Shown: in pieces, positions 45,805 through 58,061 of the stretch
How the letters are laid out: each line of letters begins with the position of its first letter
Numbering within the stretch: the first letter of the stretch is position 1
The notes under the pieces: generated by a model
The model's database searches: none
Seen by the model: only the letters and a program-made list of their open reading frames with translations
Told to the model about the DNA's origin: nothing
Position numbers and translations under genes: made by a program
NCBI GenBank assembly: GCA_020726505.1
Contig: JAHLEZ010000005.1
Coordinates: 2,604,001-2,668,000, forward strand
Direction: 5' to 3'
Source: Leptodontidium sp. MPI-SDFR-AT-0119
Lineage: Eukaryota; Ascomycota; Leotiomycetes; Helotiales; Leptodontidiaceae
DNA: 64,000 nt

Positions 45805-47246
45805 TTAAAAGTAGGCTGGTGGTGGGGCATCCGTAGAGATTGAATCCGACCTCCTCATGATTCCCAGATGTCTTTCTGATCCAACACGCCAAGGGACAAA
45901 TGAAGGTTCATCACCATCCTCCAACATATCCGGCGAAGTTGTTCCAGATTTCATTCCGGCATGTATATCAACATTAATTGATGTCTTGATTGTCTGCAGT
46001 AATCAGTAAGCTCAGATCAGGGAAGTGTAGGATACTAGTCTTACCTGAATCGGTCCTTCGGTGCCGTATGAAAATCCACCTGCCACGACAAGAAAGTGTT
46101 GTTGTACCACTGTGCAGCTGGTAAAACTCGGTGTCATCTCTGGTACGACGGCATCTTTCCAAAGATCACTGTCTAGTTCCCCTATACCTGCTGATACAAC
46201 GTCAAGTTCAAGATTTAGTCCGGAAAGGTTGATGAGCTCGTGAAATGACGGCCACGAGGTTGAATTTGGCCCGACAGTGACAATGGTCTCTGTGCGAAGA
46301 GAGAAAACTATGCTTCTCAATACCACGAGTGGGCCTGGTATTCGTGAAGGCGACTTGATGACAGCGAAAATGCTCAACGGTAAGTAGTGCTTTGTATGAA
46401 GAATTGCGGGCGATGGGAGAGACGCTTCAAAAGTAACAACACTATTATCTAGCCGATCCAATACTGTTGGTGATAAAGGAGGACTGGTAGCGGAGAGAGT
46501 TCTTAGCAGTGATCTAGACGTTCTGGCTGAGACAGGACTCAGCATTGGAGGCGGCAAAGACGGGTCCAGAGGTATGAATTTCAGCTCCAGCTGAGAAGTC
46601 AAGTCAGGCTTGAATCTGCCTGGTCGCTCGACTTTGACTTTCAGTGAGTATTTTATCTCTCCGCTGGCTACGTTGTTGGGGGCTTGGACTTTGATGGATG
46701 GCGGTAGACTAGTGTTGAGATGCTTGATCCAATCATGATTCGTATCACTACATGTCGACAGGATCGGGAAGCGTAAAACAAATGGGAAAACGCTCGTCCC
46801 TTTTGGTAAAGAAAAGCCCTTTGACGATATGGGCAAGTCTGGCGGAGGAAAAACGGGCTGGCAAGCCTCAAAAAGCTGCCCAACTGAATCAGACGCTTAC
46901 TCTTTAGGTAATTGGGAGAAGAGGCCGAGAAAAAGGAAGGGGTACCTTGTGGGAATTCAATGCATGCAGAGTACCATCCAACGGATTAGTCGCAGCAGCC
47001 ACGACACTACTGATTAGGTTTCCTAAAAGAAGCAATTAGACATGTGCTCTAGAGGTTGTTGCTCACAAATAAGAGAGGGGTTGCGGATTACGAGATGGAG
47101 CTCATACCTGAAACTACAACCGTTATCCTTGACACTGCATCGGCACGCTGCAGAGAGAGGATAACATTGCCGCGTACATAATCCGTAGATGTGAATGGAT
47201 GGTCGTGGTCAGCCAAAGGACGATCTAGCTGAATAGCGACTTTCAT
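45805..47246 (-). CDS. Arrestin-like N-terminal domain protein (ART-type adaptor)
   Basis: Exons 47246-47108, 47022-46946, 46875-46045 and 45993-45805 give 411 aa. Typical arrestin-N strands: MKVAIQLDRPLADHDH, STDYVRGNVILSLQ, ITVVVSGNLISS, FPPPDLPISSKGFSLPKGT, VFPFVLRFP, then a variable loop and arrestin-C-like strands (YLPLSIFAVIKSPSR, HFLVVAGGFSYGTEGPIQ). The C-terminus ends DAPPPAYF, a PPxY motif that in yeast ART proteins binds the WW domains of the ubiquitin ligase Rsp5. This suggests a role in ubiquitin-dependent endocytosis of plasma-membrane transporters, here possibly including permeases such as the neighbour, which is speculation. Confidence 0.87.
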
Positions 47247-48132
47247 TTTCAGTGCTTATTACCATGTCGTGGAGTGGATGTTGTCCGGGGTTCCAGAAGC
47301 ATTCCTTTGTCCGTTGAAGCTCAAGGCAATCAGATTCGACATACATGCCGCGGATTACTCTATTATGTCCTTCCATTTCCAACAAAGAAGGGCTTGATGC
47401 ACTTTGAGATAGCGCCAGCTCATCTGTTCATTGGCTAACATTCACCACAAGCCAAGTTCGCCAATGCTTGGGTTGGTCTGGGCGAGGAATTGTGATATCT
47501 GTGACAGCACGTTCAAGCAGCTCCTCGGGATGAGCATGCGAAAGTTCGACTATGAAGCCCAGAACCAAACTTTGTGTCTGCAGCTGATCCAAGCCGAGCA
47601 TATATTGGGGGACCAGATGTTGTTCTGGTCCCCGAGACATGGGGAATATCCACCGTCTCTACTGGCGCAACAGACGCGCCAAGTACAGAGGCGCTTGCTT
47701 GGCGCGGTACTGACCACTTACCACGAGGAGGCGTCCATGTTATCATCCTTGGAATTAAGACGTCAGAATTGGCGTGGATTGCCTCATTCTTGGAAATGCT
47801 TGGGTACCTGATTTCTTTGCTGCTCGTTGCGCTGCGACCCAGGAGCAACTTGGTGGCGTCTTTGTTCTTGGGGGTCCTCCCCCACTGGCATGCAGCGGAT
47901 GTTGCTCCATAGGGCCCTCGTATCGTGCCAATAGTTGGGATCCATCGGCGCCATGGGAAAGAAAGAGGTAGCTCCCGCTATGAGTGGGCCTGGAGCTCAT
48001 GGGGGTCGTCGATGGTGCACTAGGGTCTTTGTATTCATGGGACACATAAGTAGAGCTCTTGGTCTACTTTGCATGGCACATTGGCAACTGCAGCCATTCG
48101 ATCTCTTGGAAATCTTTTCTTTCATCCAAGAA
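47247..48132. other. Divergent intergenic region of arrestin and sulfate permease genes
   Basis: Many overlapping short frames, none with a domain. Likely holds both promoters and the permease leader. Confidence 0.5.
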
Positions 48133-50806
48133 ATGGCTTCAACCAGTGACAAAGTCGGCCATGCTTTGGCCAAGGGACTTCTGATCAAGACCGACTATCG
48201 CAAGGATGCCACCACAGAGTCTCTCAGCAGGGGAGAGTCTGTTTTCTCGACCTCGAATGCTGAAACTTATATCGAAAAAGAACCGACAGCTGCCGACTAC
48301 TTCAGGGAAATTGCACCAAATGGCCAAACAGTCAAGCGATACTTTAGAGACCTCTTCCCTTTCTTGAACTGGATCACTAGGTACAATCTGCAATGGTTCA
48401 CGGGCGACCTCATCGCAGGTAAGTTTCACACTCAAAGTCGAACAAGCTTCGCAACAAGAATGTCAAGATCTTGGGTTGTGCCACATATCTTGGTAGCGTG
48501 CTAACGGTCACAGGTCTCACTGTTGGGGCGGTTGTTGTTCCACAAGGTATGGCTTATGCATTGTTGGCAAAGCTTCCAGCCGAATATGGTCTTTACACCT
48601 CATTCGTCGGGTTCATTTTGTACTGGGCTTTCGCTACCTCAAAGGACATTACCATTGGAGTAAGTGTTTCGGCCCAAATTGTGAAGCGAGGTCGCTGACA
48701 GCCTCCACAGACCGTTGCAGTCATGTCTACGCTCGTGGGAAACATCGTGATCAAAGTTCAAAAGACCCATCCAGATATCGATGCAGTTGAAATAGCCCGA
48801 ACTCTCGCAGTTGTCTCAGGATGTGTTGTCTTGTTCATTGGACTTGCCAGAATTGGGTGGATCGTGGAGTGGATTTCCCTCACTGCCATCACCGCATTCA
48901 TGACTGGCTCGGCAATCACCATCGGCGTAGGACAGATCCCAGCGTTGCTTGGCATACCCGGTATCAACAACCGTGGACCTGCCTATGAGGTGTTCATCAA
49001 TACCCTGAAGGCACTGCCAAAAGCCAGACTCGACGCAGCAATGGGTGTAACAGCCCTATTCCTCCTTTACTTCATCCGATTCGGTTTTGAGTTTCTCTCC
49101 AGAAGATACCCGAGCAGAAAGAAGACGTTTTTCTTTCTGTCTACTCTTCGAATTGCCTTCGTTCTTCTGCTTTATATCATGATCAGCTGGCTCGTCAATC
49201 GTGGAATCAAGGATGCCAAGAAAGCCCACTTCAGAATTCTCGGAAAGGTGCCCCGAGGTAAATTTATTGTGAAATTCAAAATGCAGGGTTCCACTGACAG
49301 TAACTGTAGGCTTCCAACATGCTGGAGCTCCCAAAATGAACACCAGGACTATCAATGCGTTCGCAAGCGAATTGCCTGCGACTATCATCGTTCTGCTCAT
49401 CGAACATATCGCCATATCCAAATCGTTTGGCCGCATTAACAACTATACGATCAACCCTTCTCAAGAGCTAGTTGCTATTGGATTTACAAACGTCTTCGGT
49501 CCTTTCCTCGGTGCATATCCCGCCACAGGCTCATTCTCTCGAACTGCGATCAAGTCAAAGGCAGGTGTGCGAACGCCCCTTGCAGGTGTTTTCACTGCTA
49601 TCGTCGTTTTGCTCGCTCTGTACGCCTTAACAGCAGTCTTCTTCTACATCCCCATGAGCAGTCTCGCAGCTGTCATTATTCATGCGGTCGGAGATCTCAT
49701 AACTCCACCAAATGTAGTGTACCAGTTCTGGGAAGTATCACCGCTCGAAGTCCCAATTTTCTTCATCGGTGTGTTCGTCACTCTTTTCACCAACATTGAG
49801 AACGGAATCTACGCCACAATCGCAGCATCAGGCGCTCTCTTGTTGTTCCGTCTATCCAAGGCGAAGGGTCGCTTCGTGGGCCGCACGAAGGTCCAATCGC
49901 TTTCCCAGGATAGCTTCTCCAAGCTGGAAGCTCGAAATGCCTGCAGCAGCGACAGCGAACAATCTGCGACATTGAGCCAAGCACGAGATGTTTTCTTGCC
50001 GCTTGATCGCAAGGATGGATCGAACCCTGATATTCAAGTCAAGCAGCCACACCCAGGCGTTTTCATCTACCGCTTCAACGAGGGCTTCAACTATCCCAAC
50101 TCACAACATTACATGGAGCACTTTACGGAACATATTTTCAAGGAAACTAGACGAACTACTCTGGATAACTACGCTAAGCTTGGTGTAAGTATAAACTTCC
50201 CTTGTTGAACGGTCAAATCACTAACATATAATTTAGGACCGCCCTTGGAACGACCCAGGACCAAGACGAGGTCAACCAGCTGAAGTCCGAACTCACCTAC
50301 CCATTCTCCGTGCCGTCATTCTGGATTTCTCAGCTGTAAACAATGTCGATGTCTCTGCCGTCCAGAATCTCGTTGATGTCCGCAAACAACTCGACCGCTA
50401 TGCCTCACCTGCAACTGTCGGATGGCACTTCGCCAACATCACCAGTCGTTGGACCAGACGAGCGCTCGCCAGCGCCGGCTTTGGATACCCAAAGTCTAAC
50501 AGTCCTGAACTTAACTGGAAGTCCATAATCAGCATTGCAGACTTTGATGACTCTGTCTCTACGATAAACAGCCAGGAGAAACCAAAATACGATGTTGAGC
50601 ACCAGACCAAGGATGATGAAATCAGAAGTGATTCAGCTCCTCATGCCGCTCCTGCCTATGAGAAGACTGGTGCGAATGTCACTGTGACTGGGAAGTCTGT
50701 GCCTCTTTACGGTGTCAATAGACCTTTCTTCCATGTCGATATATTTGCTGCGGTCGAGGCCGCTCTTGCGGTTGTGGAGCAGGATGAAGCTCAATTGGCT
50801 GGATGA
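48133..50806 (+). CDS. Sulfate permease, SulP family with STAS domain
   Basis: Exons 48133-48418, 48514-48659, 48711-49257, 49310-50184 and 50237-50806 give 807 aa. N-terminal YFRDLFPFLNWITRYNLQWF, the SulP signature GLTVGAVVVPQGMAYALLA, about 12 hydrophobic segments (for example LAVVSGCVVLFIGLARIG, MTGSAITIGVGQIP), and GFTNVFGPFLGAYPATGSF. The last exon holds the STAS domain (LRAVILDFSAVNNVDVSAVQ, GWHFANITSRWTRRAL). The family imports sulfate by proton symport across the plasma membrane (yeast Sul1/Sul2, Neurospora CYS-14). In filamentous fungi such genes are induced by sulfur limitation through a CYS-3/MetR bZIP factor; no site was verified here. Confidence 0.95.
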
Positions 50807-51372
50807 TGACCAAGGTGATCCCGGAGGAAGAGGTGTAATTTGAGGGGAAGAAGTTTATTCTGTAGTTACGACCAAGTACTTCTAATGATACCATTTGTGT
50901 GATCTCGTCAAGTCCACAGAACTCGATGATTGCAAACCTTTCCATCTATTGTCATGTCCTCGGCTCGGGTATAAAAGGGGCTCGCTTCGCTTATGCTCAA
51001 TCTCTGTTGACTTCTCCTCAGCAAGCTCGGCTTTTTTTCAAATCACGACGAGTTCGCCCTCTTCTGAGATATGAGACCAATTGATATCGAGGTCCTCAAA
51101 CGTGTCAAACCGTGTCAAACAATTCGAGAAAATGCAGGCGCACGTGACCATGACTCATTCTCTCGGGCTTAAGCTCGCTCTCTCGGTGCTCCGAAATGAC
51201 CGACATAAAATACGCCAACTGGACCGATGCTTCAAATTCCGTGACGTCTGTCGTCCTCCGCTTCATGATTTCTGATGGCTTGCGCGCTTCCACAATTAGT
51301 AACTTTGTACTCAATCACTCAACGCAGTTCCCCTGACACCGTCCCACTGTTGCCAAGCTCACTGGCGTCAAT
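50807..51372. other. Intergenic, no gene seen
   Basis: Sulfate permease 3' region and promoter of the Zn2Cys6 gene. A short repeat cgtgtcaaac occurs twice in tandem at about 51099-51118. Confidence 0.5.
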
Positions 51373-53427
51373 ATGCCTGACAGCAAAGGACCGTCACCCA
51401 GTTCGTCAGCTGCATTATCAATGCCAACGCAGAAAAGGCTAGACCGGTCATGTATTCTATGCCATCAACGGAAAATTCGATGCGACAAGAAATCACCTTG
51501 CGGAAACTGTACGCGGGCAGATGTACTGTGTTGTTTTCCCAAAGCGGAACAACCAGTTCGCCGTCCACACAAAACTACGATTGCCGATGTCTCATCAAGA
51601 CTTGCCCGTCTGGAAAGGACCATCCAAGCTTTAGCGAAAGACTCACCAATTAACGGATGCGTGGACACTCCTCCGTCAAAGCCTGTGGAAGATTTCAGTA
51701 CCCCGCTACGGAGTGATGAGCTTCTTGACAGAGCTCCTAGTGAAGAGAGACTCATCAACGGGGATTGCTCAAGTAGATACTTCAATGAGTCTTTCCTGTC
51801 TCGCATCATGGAAGAGGTATGCAAACTTGATGATGGGAACCGCACGTGAATGATTAGTTAATTGTTCATATAGGAGAAGGATATCCACTCTCTCATTGGG
51901 CTCCAAGTCGACGAGAAATCACAGCCAGAAAAACGGCATGCCATTCAGCTGGAGCCGCTGCTGTCCAACTTTCACAAGCCGGTAACTGGAGAGTCGTATC
52001 ATCCAACAAAATCATGTGCAGTCCAACTGTGGCAAGCATTCGTCAATAATGTCGACCCAATGATCAAGATTTTTCACCTCCCAACAACACAGGCCATCGT
52101 GTACGCCGCGATCAAAAATACCAATGAGTCTGGCGCAGATACTAATGCACTCCTATTCTCGATTTACTTCGCTGCAACAGCGAGCCTCAACCACAAAAGT
52201 CTCGTCAATATTCTTGGCAATGACAAAACCACAGCTCTTAATCAATTCAAGCGCGGACTAGAACAGTCACTTGCTACATCGAAATTTCTGGACACACCAA
52301 ATCTGGTGACCCTTCAAGCTATCACTCTGTACATTGTAAGTGAAATTTCTCTGAACTTGGGGAGTAACTAACACGCTTAGCGTTGCCTCCGGGTCTTCAT
52401 CCGAGGTCGATCTCTGTGGTCCTTGAACGGCCTCGTCGTCCGATGCGCGCAATCAATCGGTCTTCATCGAGATGGCAAGAATTTCAACTTGTCTCCATTT
52501 GAGTGTGAAATACGTCGTCGCCTATGGTGGTACATTGTTGCCAACGACTCTCGAGTTGGCGAGGACCTCGGGCTCATGATTCTGAACTTCGACGGCGCAA
52601 CTGATGTTGAGCTTCCCCTGAACGTCAACGACAACCAACTCGAGCCGAACATGAAGGATCTCCCGCCCGCTGAGCCCAGGTGGACTGAGATGTCATTCAC
52701 GCTGATTATCATGGAAGTGAACAGGGTACAGCAGGAAATCAACCAGAGCAGGTTAAGGTACGAGGACATTGACACTTACGAAGCTGCTCGTCAGAAGATA
52801 ATACATTCCATGATTGAACGACAGGATCATTACCTACAGTACTGCGATGAGAATATTCCCGCACAGCGTGCTGCTTATCTCATCGGCCGTATTCTCACAG
52901 CCAAGCTCCAATTCATCACTCGTCGACATTCACGCTCCACAGCATCGGAAAATCAGAACTTGTCTCAAGATACGCAAGAAACCTTCGAGAAGGCTTGCGA
53001 TATCTTGGAGCTCAGTAGACAATTCTCAACAGACGATATGCTGCAGGGTTTCCGCTGGATTTGTCAGTCGTTCCCGCAGTACAATATGCTCATGTATTTA
53101 CTATGGCGATTGTGCAAGGATGTTGAGGGATGGAATGTGGAGAGAGCGTGGGAGTTGATTGATGCGTCGTTTGAAGGGCAGGGTGAGAGGCGCCATGATT
53201 GGAATTGGGCTGTTTTGGAGAACTTGAGAGCAAAAGCACGTCTTATGAGGACGTCTGTGAAGGGACAAGATGGAACTTTGATGACGGGGATGGCAGCGAA
53301 GGCTGAATCTAGTGATGTATCTGGAAATGGGACCCTTCAAAACCTCGGCTGGACTTCAGAACAGCTCGGTGATTACGATTGGAGTGCACTGTTGGAAGAT
53401 GTTGATATGCAAAGCTACGATCTCTGA
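51373..53427 (+). CDS. Zn2Cys6 transcription factor 1
   Basis: Exons 51373-51816, 51874-52335 and 52381-53427 give 650 aa. The DNA-binding cluster CILCHQRKIRCDKKSPCGNC plus a final Cys (residues 27-54) has the C-x2-C-x6-C-x5-C-x2-C-x6-C spacing; a short coiled linker follows (SSRLARLERTIQAL). The fungal-specific regulatory domain is clear from GRSLWSLNGLVVRCAQSIG, ECEIRRRLWWYIVANDSR onward. It ends with an acidic, Trp-containing tail (DYDWSALLEDVDMQSYDL) that could activate transcription. It is convergent with the transporter gene and close to FAD oxidase and P450 genes, so may regulate them. Confidence 0.9.
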
Positions 53428-53557
53428 AATGAGAATATTCAGGTCTGAATATTAAATGCAGCAAATCTATATGAGTGAAGTACCCCGCCCACACGAAAAA
53501 GGAAGAAGAGTGGAGTGATAATATAATACAGGGTCTAAGATTCCTTCTTTGAGAGAA

Positions 53558-55051
53558 TCAAAATACGACGGTAATTTTCCATCCCACCTTGTACACCCTT
53601 GCGGCAATAATAAATACCGTCCCAACAACACAGAACACCCCGGCAAACACTTTAACACCAGTCCATCCTCCATTATCAAGCTCTAGAATAGCACCTGCAA
53701 TTGGACTTGTGGTTATGGCACCGATGCTGTTCGCCAGGAAAACCAATCCAACTCGAAACCCAATGTCTTTCAGCGGGGATATTTGCGCAACCAAAGCAGC
53801 AATTAGGGACACATAGGCACCGGAGAAAAAACCATAGAGGACAGAGAATGCTATATGAGCTGAGTTTGTGTTGTTTCCGGATGGAAGCCAGATTGCTAGA
53901 GTGCTCAAGCTTGTAGCGAAGGCTGCGACGATGAAGATGTTGTACTTTCCCAGCCTGTCGGCGAGGAATCCGGTGAAGAGGCGTCCGAACAAGCTGGGAG
54001 GCACGAAAAGTCAGTTCGAGTGTCTGGGTAATAATGATTGAGGAGTGAGGGGTTACCTAGCAGCATTCAAGATCGCGACCAAGTAATGGGCCAGTGACGA
54101 GTCCATCCCGGTATCAATTGCCTCCACAACGAGATAATTGATCGGGATAAACAACCCAAACGTGAAAATAGCCAGACCGATCGTGATGAGTATAAAAGCA
54201 GGTTCATGGAACGGTGCTATGAGTTGTTTTCGTGTGACGACTTGCGGGTTAGGAGGAAAGCGAGATTTCACCGTCAAGTTCGCGATTACGAGAAGGCCCA
54301 GGATCATGAAAGCGCAAATGCGCATCGTCCAGCCGTAACCAACGGAGCCCAAGAGACGAGTGACCATTATTGGGAAGATTACCCCTCCGATGCTGGACCC
54401 TGTTGAAAGGATTCCGAATGCCAGCCCGCGGTTCTTGCTGAACCAGCCGCTGACGGCGCTGATTGCGGGCTGAAATATCAGAGCCACGCCGATGGCGCTG
54501 CAGACACCTTGCGAGAGCATGATTTGGTAGTATTCAGTGGAGATTGAGGCCATCATCAATCCAAATACGTGGAGGAACGTTCCGACAAGAGTCAGGTATC
54601 GAGGTCCGTATCGGTCATATATCTTTCCAACAATTGGTCCCTGAGGTTGTGTCAGAATTGCCTGGCGTGTCAGAGAAGAGCTCATACCGTCGCAAACATG
54701 AAGAATATTTGTAGGGAAGGGATCCATGAGATTGTGCTAGCAGAGTATGTTCGCAGGTAATCGGATTGGTAGAACTCTTGAAAGACACCGACACCTGTAG
54801 CAATCCCAATTAGCTAGGCAGATCATGTGGAAGATTTGAGGAAAAGACTTGCTGTTAACCCATCCGAAGCTGCAGAACGAAGTGCACCAAGCACCAAATA
54901 CAACCAGCCAGGCAGCTAGACCTCCATCTGGAGCATCCGTTGGTGGCCCTGCTGAATTTGGATGAGTCTCTTTATCGTCCAGGGGCGGTTGCTTCTGCTC
55001 GCCATTGACACGCAGCTTCTCCGAGTCGGTTCGGCTGGATATGCTAGACAT
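53558..55051 (-). CDS. MFS transporter, monocarboxylate (MCT/SLC16-like) type
   Basis: Exons 55051-54853, 54794-54688, 54640-54057 and 53993-53558 give 441 aa. The hydrophilic N-terminus leads to the family motif PDGGLAAWLVVFGAW, then GVFQEFYQSDYL, the loop GPIVGKIYDRYGPRYLTL, VSGWFSKNRGLAFGI and a second-half loop LFGRLFTGFLADRLGKYN; about 12 hydrophobic segments. Fungal members move monocarboxylates or, often, secondary metabolites through the plasma membrane. The first intron (54852-54795) has a GC donor (A|GCAAGT) with AG acceptor; all other junctions are GT-AG. Confidence 0.9.
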
Positions 55052-55541
55052 TTTGTGCAGTGAAGTCTCGAGAAAAGTCACACAGAAAGAATTGCTACAA
55101 GAATGAGTGGGAAGAGAAGAACGTGAAGGTTCTTCACAGTCCAATTTATCAACCGCTCGGTGCTCCACAATCAACTTGAGGCCGACGGGGTTTTCAGCGG
55201 CTACACCACTGCTCGGAGATGAGAGTTAAGCAAATCCATTAGCTACAACACCGTGAAAAACCAAAAGTCATAAAAAAAAATTGGAGGTGGCCAATGCAGA
55301 TCGTTTGTTGCCTGGAAATCAGAGAGACGTCTCGGGGCGGTCAATATTGCATCGCCGAGATTCATGGTTGAATGATTGGCTCGCTTAGAGCCACCCACTC
55401 TGTTTTTTCCAACCAAGCAAATAAAGATATCCAAAGAGCGAAGCCCGAGGTTATGATGATCTTCAATTATGCTAGCGTGCGCAAATACCTGAAGAATTTG
55501 ACTGATGATTACTTCTAAGTGAGACTTCAAAGCTCCGGTTC
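55052..55541. other. Intergenic between two minus-strand genes
   Basis: Transporter promoter plus FAD-oxidase 3' end; no gene seen. Confidence 0.5.
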
Positions 55542-57265
55542 TCACATCACGCCGATGATCTCTCCTACCACACTTTTGAAGATTCCATTCGGGTCAAACT
55601 TCTGTCGGACGGCCTTGAAACGAGCAAGATGCTATCTGATGTGAGTATTAACTATGACATAGTAACTGTGGGTTGGCTTACACTCGTATCAAGATTTTTG
55701 ACGGCTTGGGTCAGAACCTCACGGCTGTTCTTCGTCCAGTGTGGTCTGCACGGAAACTCATTGATGATCACAGTCGCAAGATTGTGGTCTGTGTTCGGTC
55801 AGTAACAGCCACAGATATCAAAGAGAAACTTACAAAATGGCTCATTGAACCGCAAGTGATCTCCGATAGTCGGCCAGTAGGTTGGAAAGTCAAACATGAT
55901 TGCTCCCTTCGACCAATCCGAGCCATCTGTTGTGTTGGTCCAGACTTGACCGAGCAGATCATTGTAAGGTCTTCCAAACTTTATGTTGATACCGCTTCGA
56001 TATGTTGAAGTCATCACAATGCCTTTAGCGAGCTCAGCATCAAACAATGAGCGGACTCTCTTCAGAAGCTTGTTGGCGAGCGTCACAGGCACGGCAAGCT
56101 CAAGTGTGTATCCATGGAGATTATAGTCCCACTCAGGCAATTGATCTGGATATAGACCACCAATCAGGACATCATAATTCCATCCGTATACTGGCCACTT
56201 GGTGATAGCTGTGTCGTTCGTCTTCTCGTGGAAATTTGGCGACGACCAGATACCATAAAAGATTGTTTCTGCCAGCATGTTCGAGGTGGGGAGGTATTTG
56301 CCACTGTCGAGAAGGGTTCGTGCCGTATCGGCTTCGATCTTGGAAATTGAGAACGTAGATTGGAAGCCTGCTTGATCGCTGATGTTGGATGGGACAACGT
56401 CGTAATACCGATGGTGGAATTTTCGAAGGTAAGGCCACCACTGAAGGTTTGTCAGTCTGTTTTCTACGAAAGTGTGGATTGATCTTGGTTACCCAGAAAT
56501 TAGCAGTGGCATATGGAGCAATCAGCCCATAGATATCACCGTTCAAAACATCTTTCTCATCCAAACTTTGTACTGTCAGCATGGCTAGGAAAGAGTGTAA
56601 GCAGGCACTCACGTGGTCTGCTGGGCATACACCTTGAAGTCATCATAGATCTTGAACTTCATCCTAGCAATTGGTCCTAGCAGGCCAAGTGAGGTTGAAG
56701 CAGCAAGCCAGGTATCGCTCGTTTCATCTCTTGGTATTTTCTGGATATTCCCAGACCCGTCAATGATGTCGATTTCCAAGACTCCGGCCGCAACCATCGA
56801 AGCCTCTCTCAAGGAAGATCGATGAGCACCCATAGCAACAGCACCGGCCATAGTCATGTTCCAGTTTACCAAGGTATATCCCATCGATGCTTTTCTAGCA
56901 TGCAGATACTCGGCGAGTTCGAAGAACGTCACGCCTGCTTCGATCATCACGGAACCGGTACCACCAGACAGCGTAAAGTCACTGATGCCATTGATGCCTT
57001 CCGTTTGAATGATGATGGTCGATGGGTCGTCAGAACACATGGTGTCATACCACATGTGACCTTTGCCACTTGCTCGAACAGGTGTGTTGGTCTTTGCTGC
57101 AGACTTGACGAGGGAGACCATCTCATCTACGGATGAGGGGTGGTACACAGCTGAAACATTGTGACATGCAGGGAACCCCTCGCCATCAAACGTATTGTAC
57201 GGAGTTGCACTGGTGAAAGAAAGTAAGCAAGCCAGAAAACCTATGGCAAATAGAAGTGCAGCCAT
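55542..57265 (-). CDS. Secreted FAD-linked oxidoreductase (aldonolactone-oxidase-like)
   Basis: Exons 57265-56613, 56565-56493, 56440-55834, 55788-55682 and 55631-55542 give 509 aa. Signal peptide MAALLFAIGFLACLLSFTSA; FAD_binding_4 (PCMH) domain with VRASGKGHMWYD, SVMIEAGVTFFELAEYLH, NMTMAGAVAMGAHRSSL; then a substrate domain and the C-terminal block CRPHWTKNSREVL…RFKAVRQKFDPNGIFKS typical of D-arabinono/L-gulono-lactone oxidases. The enzyme would oxidise a sugar lactone or another alcohol with O2 outside the cell or in the secretory path. An ATG 5' of a longer open frame is absent, fixing the start at 57265. Head-to-head with the second Zn2Cys6 gene. Confidence 0.88.
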
Positions 57266-58061
57266 TTTTGGAACCCCGGTATCAGGTTTCAACAGAGGTT
57301 TCACTTGAGTGTGCCGGAGTAGTTCGGAAAATCCAGACTCACCTTCTATATGTATTCTTTTCTAACCATAGCCAGACACCTATCACATACTGCAGAACGA
57401 AAAACTCCATGTGATGCCGACGAAGTCTCGCCGAAGGAGACTCGCGTGATGCGTGATACCGAGGAGGTGAAGCTATCGTCGGAGCAAATGCCTTCTCTAG
57501 GTGGTACTAAAGGGGATCTGTGATACTTTGCAGTTGACACCTTCCGGCAAATGACCAGAAGTATATTATCCAATGTCAAGTTTTCGGCAGGTTGTCCCTT
57601 TTCTGGATGGTTTGGGCCACGGTGAGAGGATTGGGGATGATTTGAATTCCATACAGGGAATTACCCCGCTTTACCCTTGTCGCCAAGATAAGCGAGCAAA
57701 AAGGTTGCGAAGTCGCTTGAGTTTATTTTTTACTCCTTGGATTTGTTTACATTTCCTCCTAGGGAAAGTGAAAGTTTCTGACTATTAGCCTAGAACCGTG
57801 CGTCTAGTGCGGCTCTTCCTAGTGTTGATTGTGGGGATATGGTTTCGTTTCGAGTTCCATCGCGATGTACGTGAAAGAGGTAAGCGGAGCTGACTAGGCC
57901 GTCACCATCATTGGTTGCTGACTGCGAATGAGCCAATTGAAATTCACACCTCGATAGCTTTATCTCTGGGCCGATCAATAAGATCCTGGAAGCTTGCGGC
58001 GCAGAAATGATCAGCCCTCTCTTTCAACCTCACTTCATGTTTTGCTCCCTTTAATATCGTC
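57266..58061. promoter_or_regulatory. Divergent promoter region, FAD oxidase and regulator 2
   Basis: 796 bp between two start codons on opposite strands. No coding frame supported; specific binding sites were not identified. Confidence 0.5.

Noticed and set aside
47428..48045. Several 70-126-codon overlapping frames upstream of the sulfate permease
   Set aside because: Mutually overlapping on both strands with no recognised domain; more likely leader and promoter.
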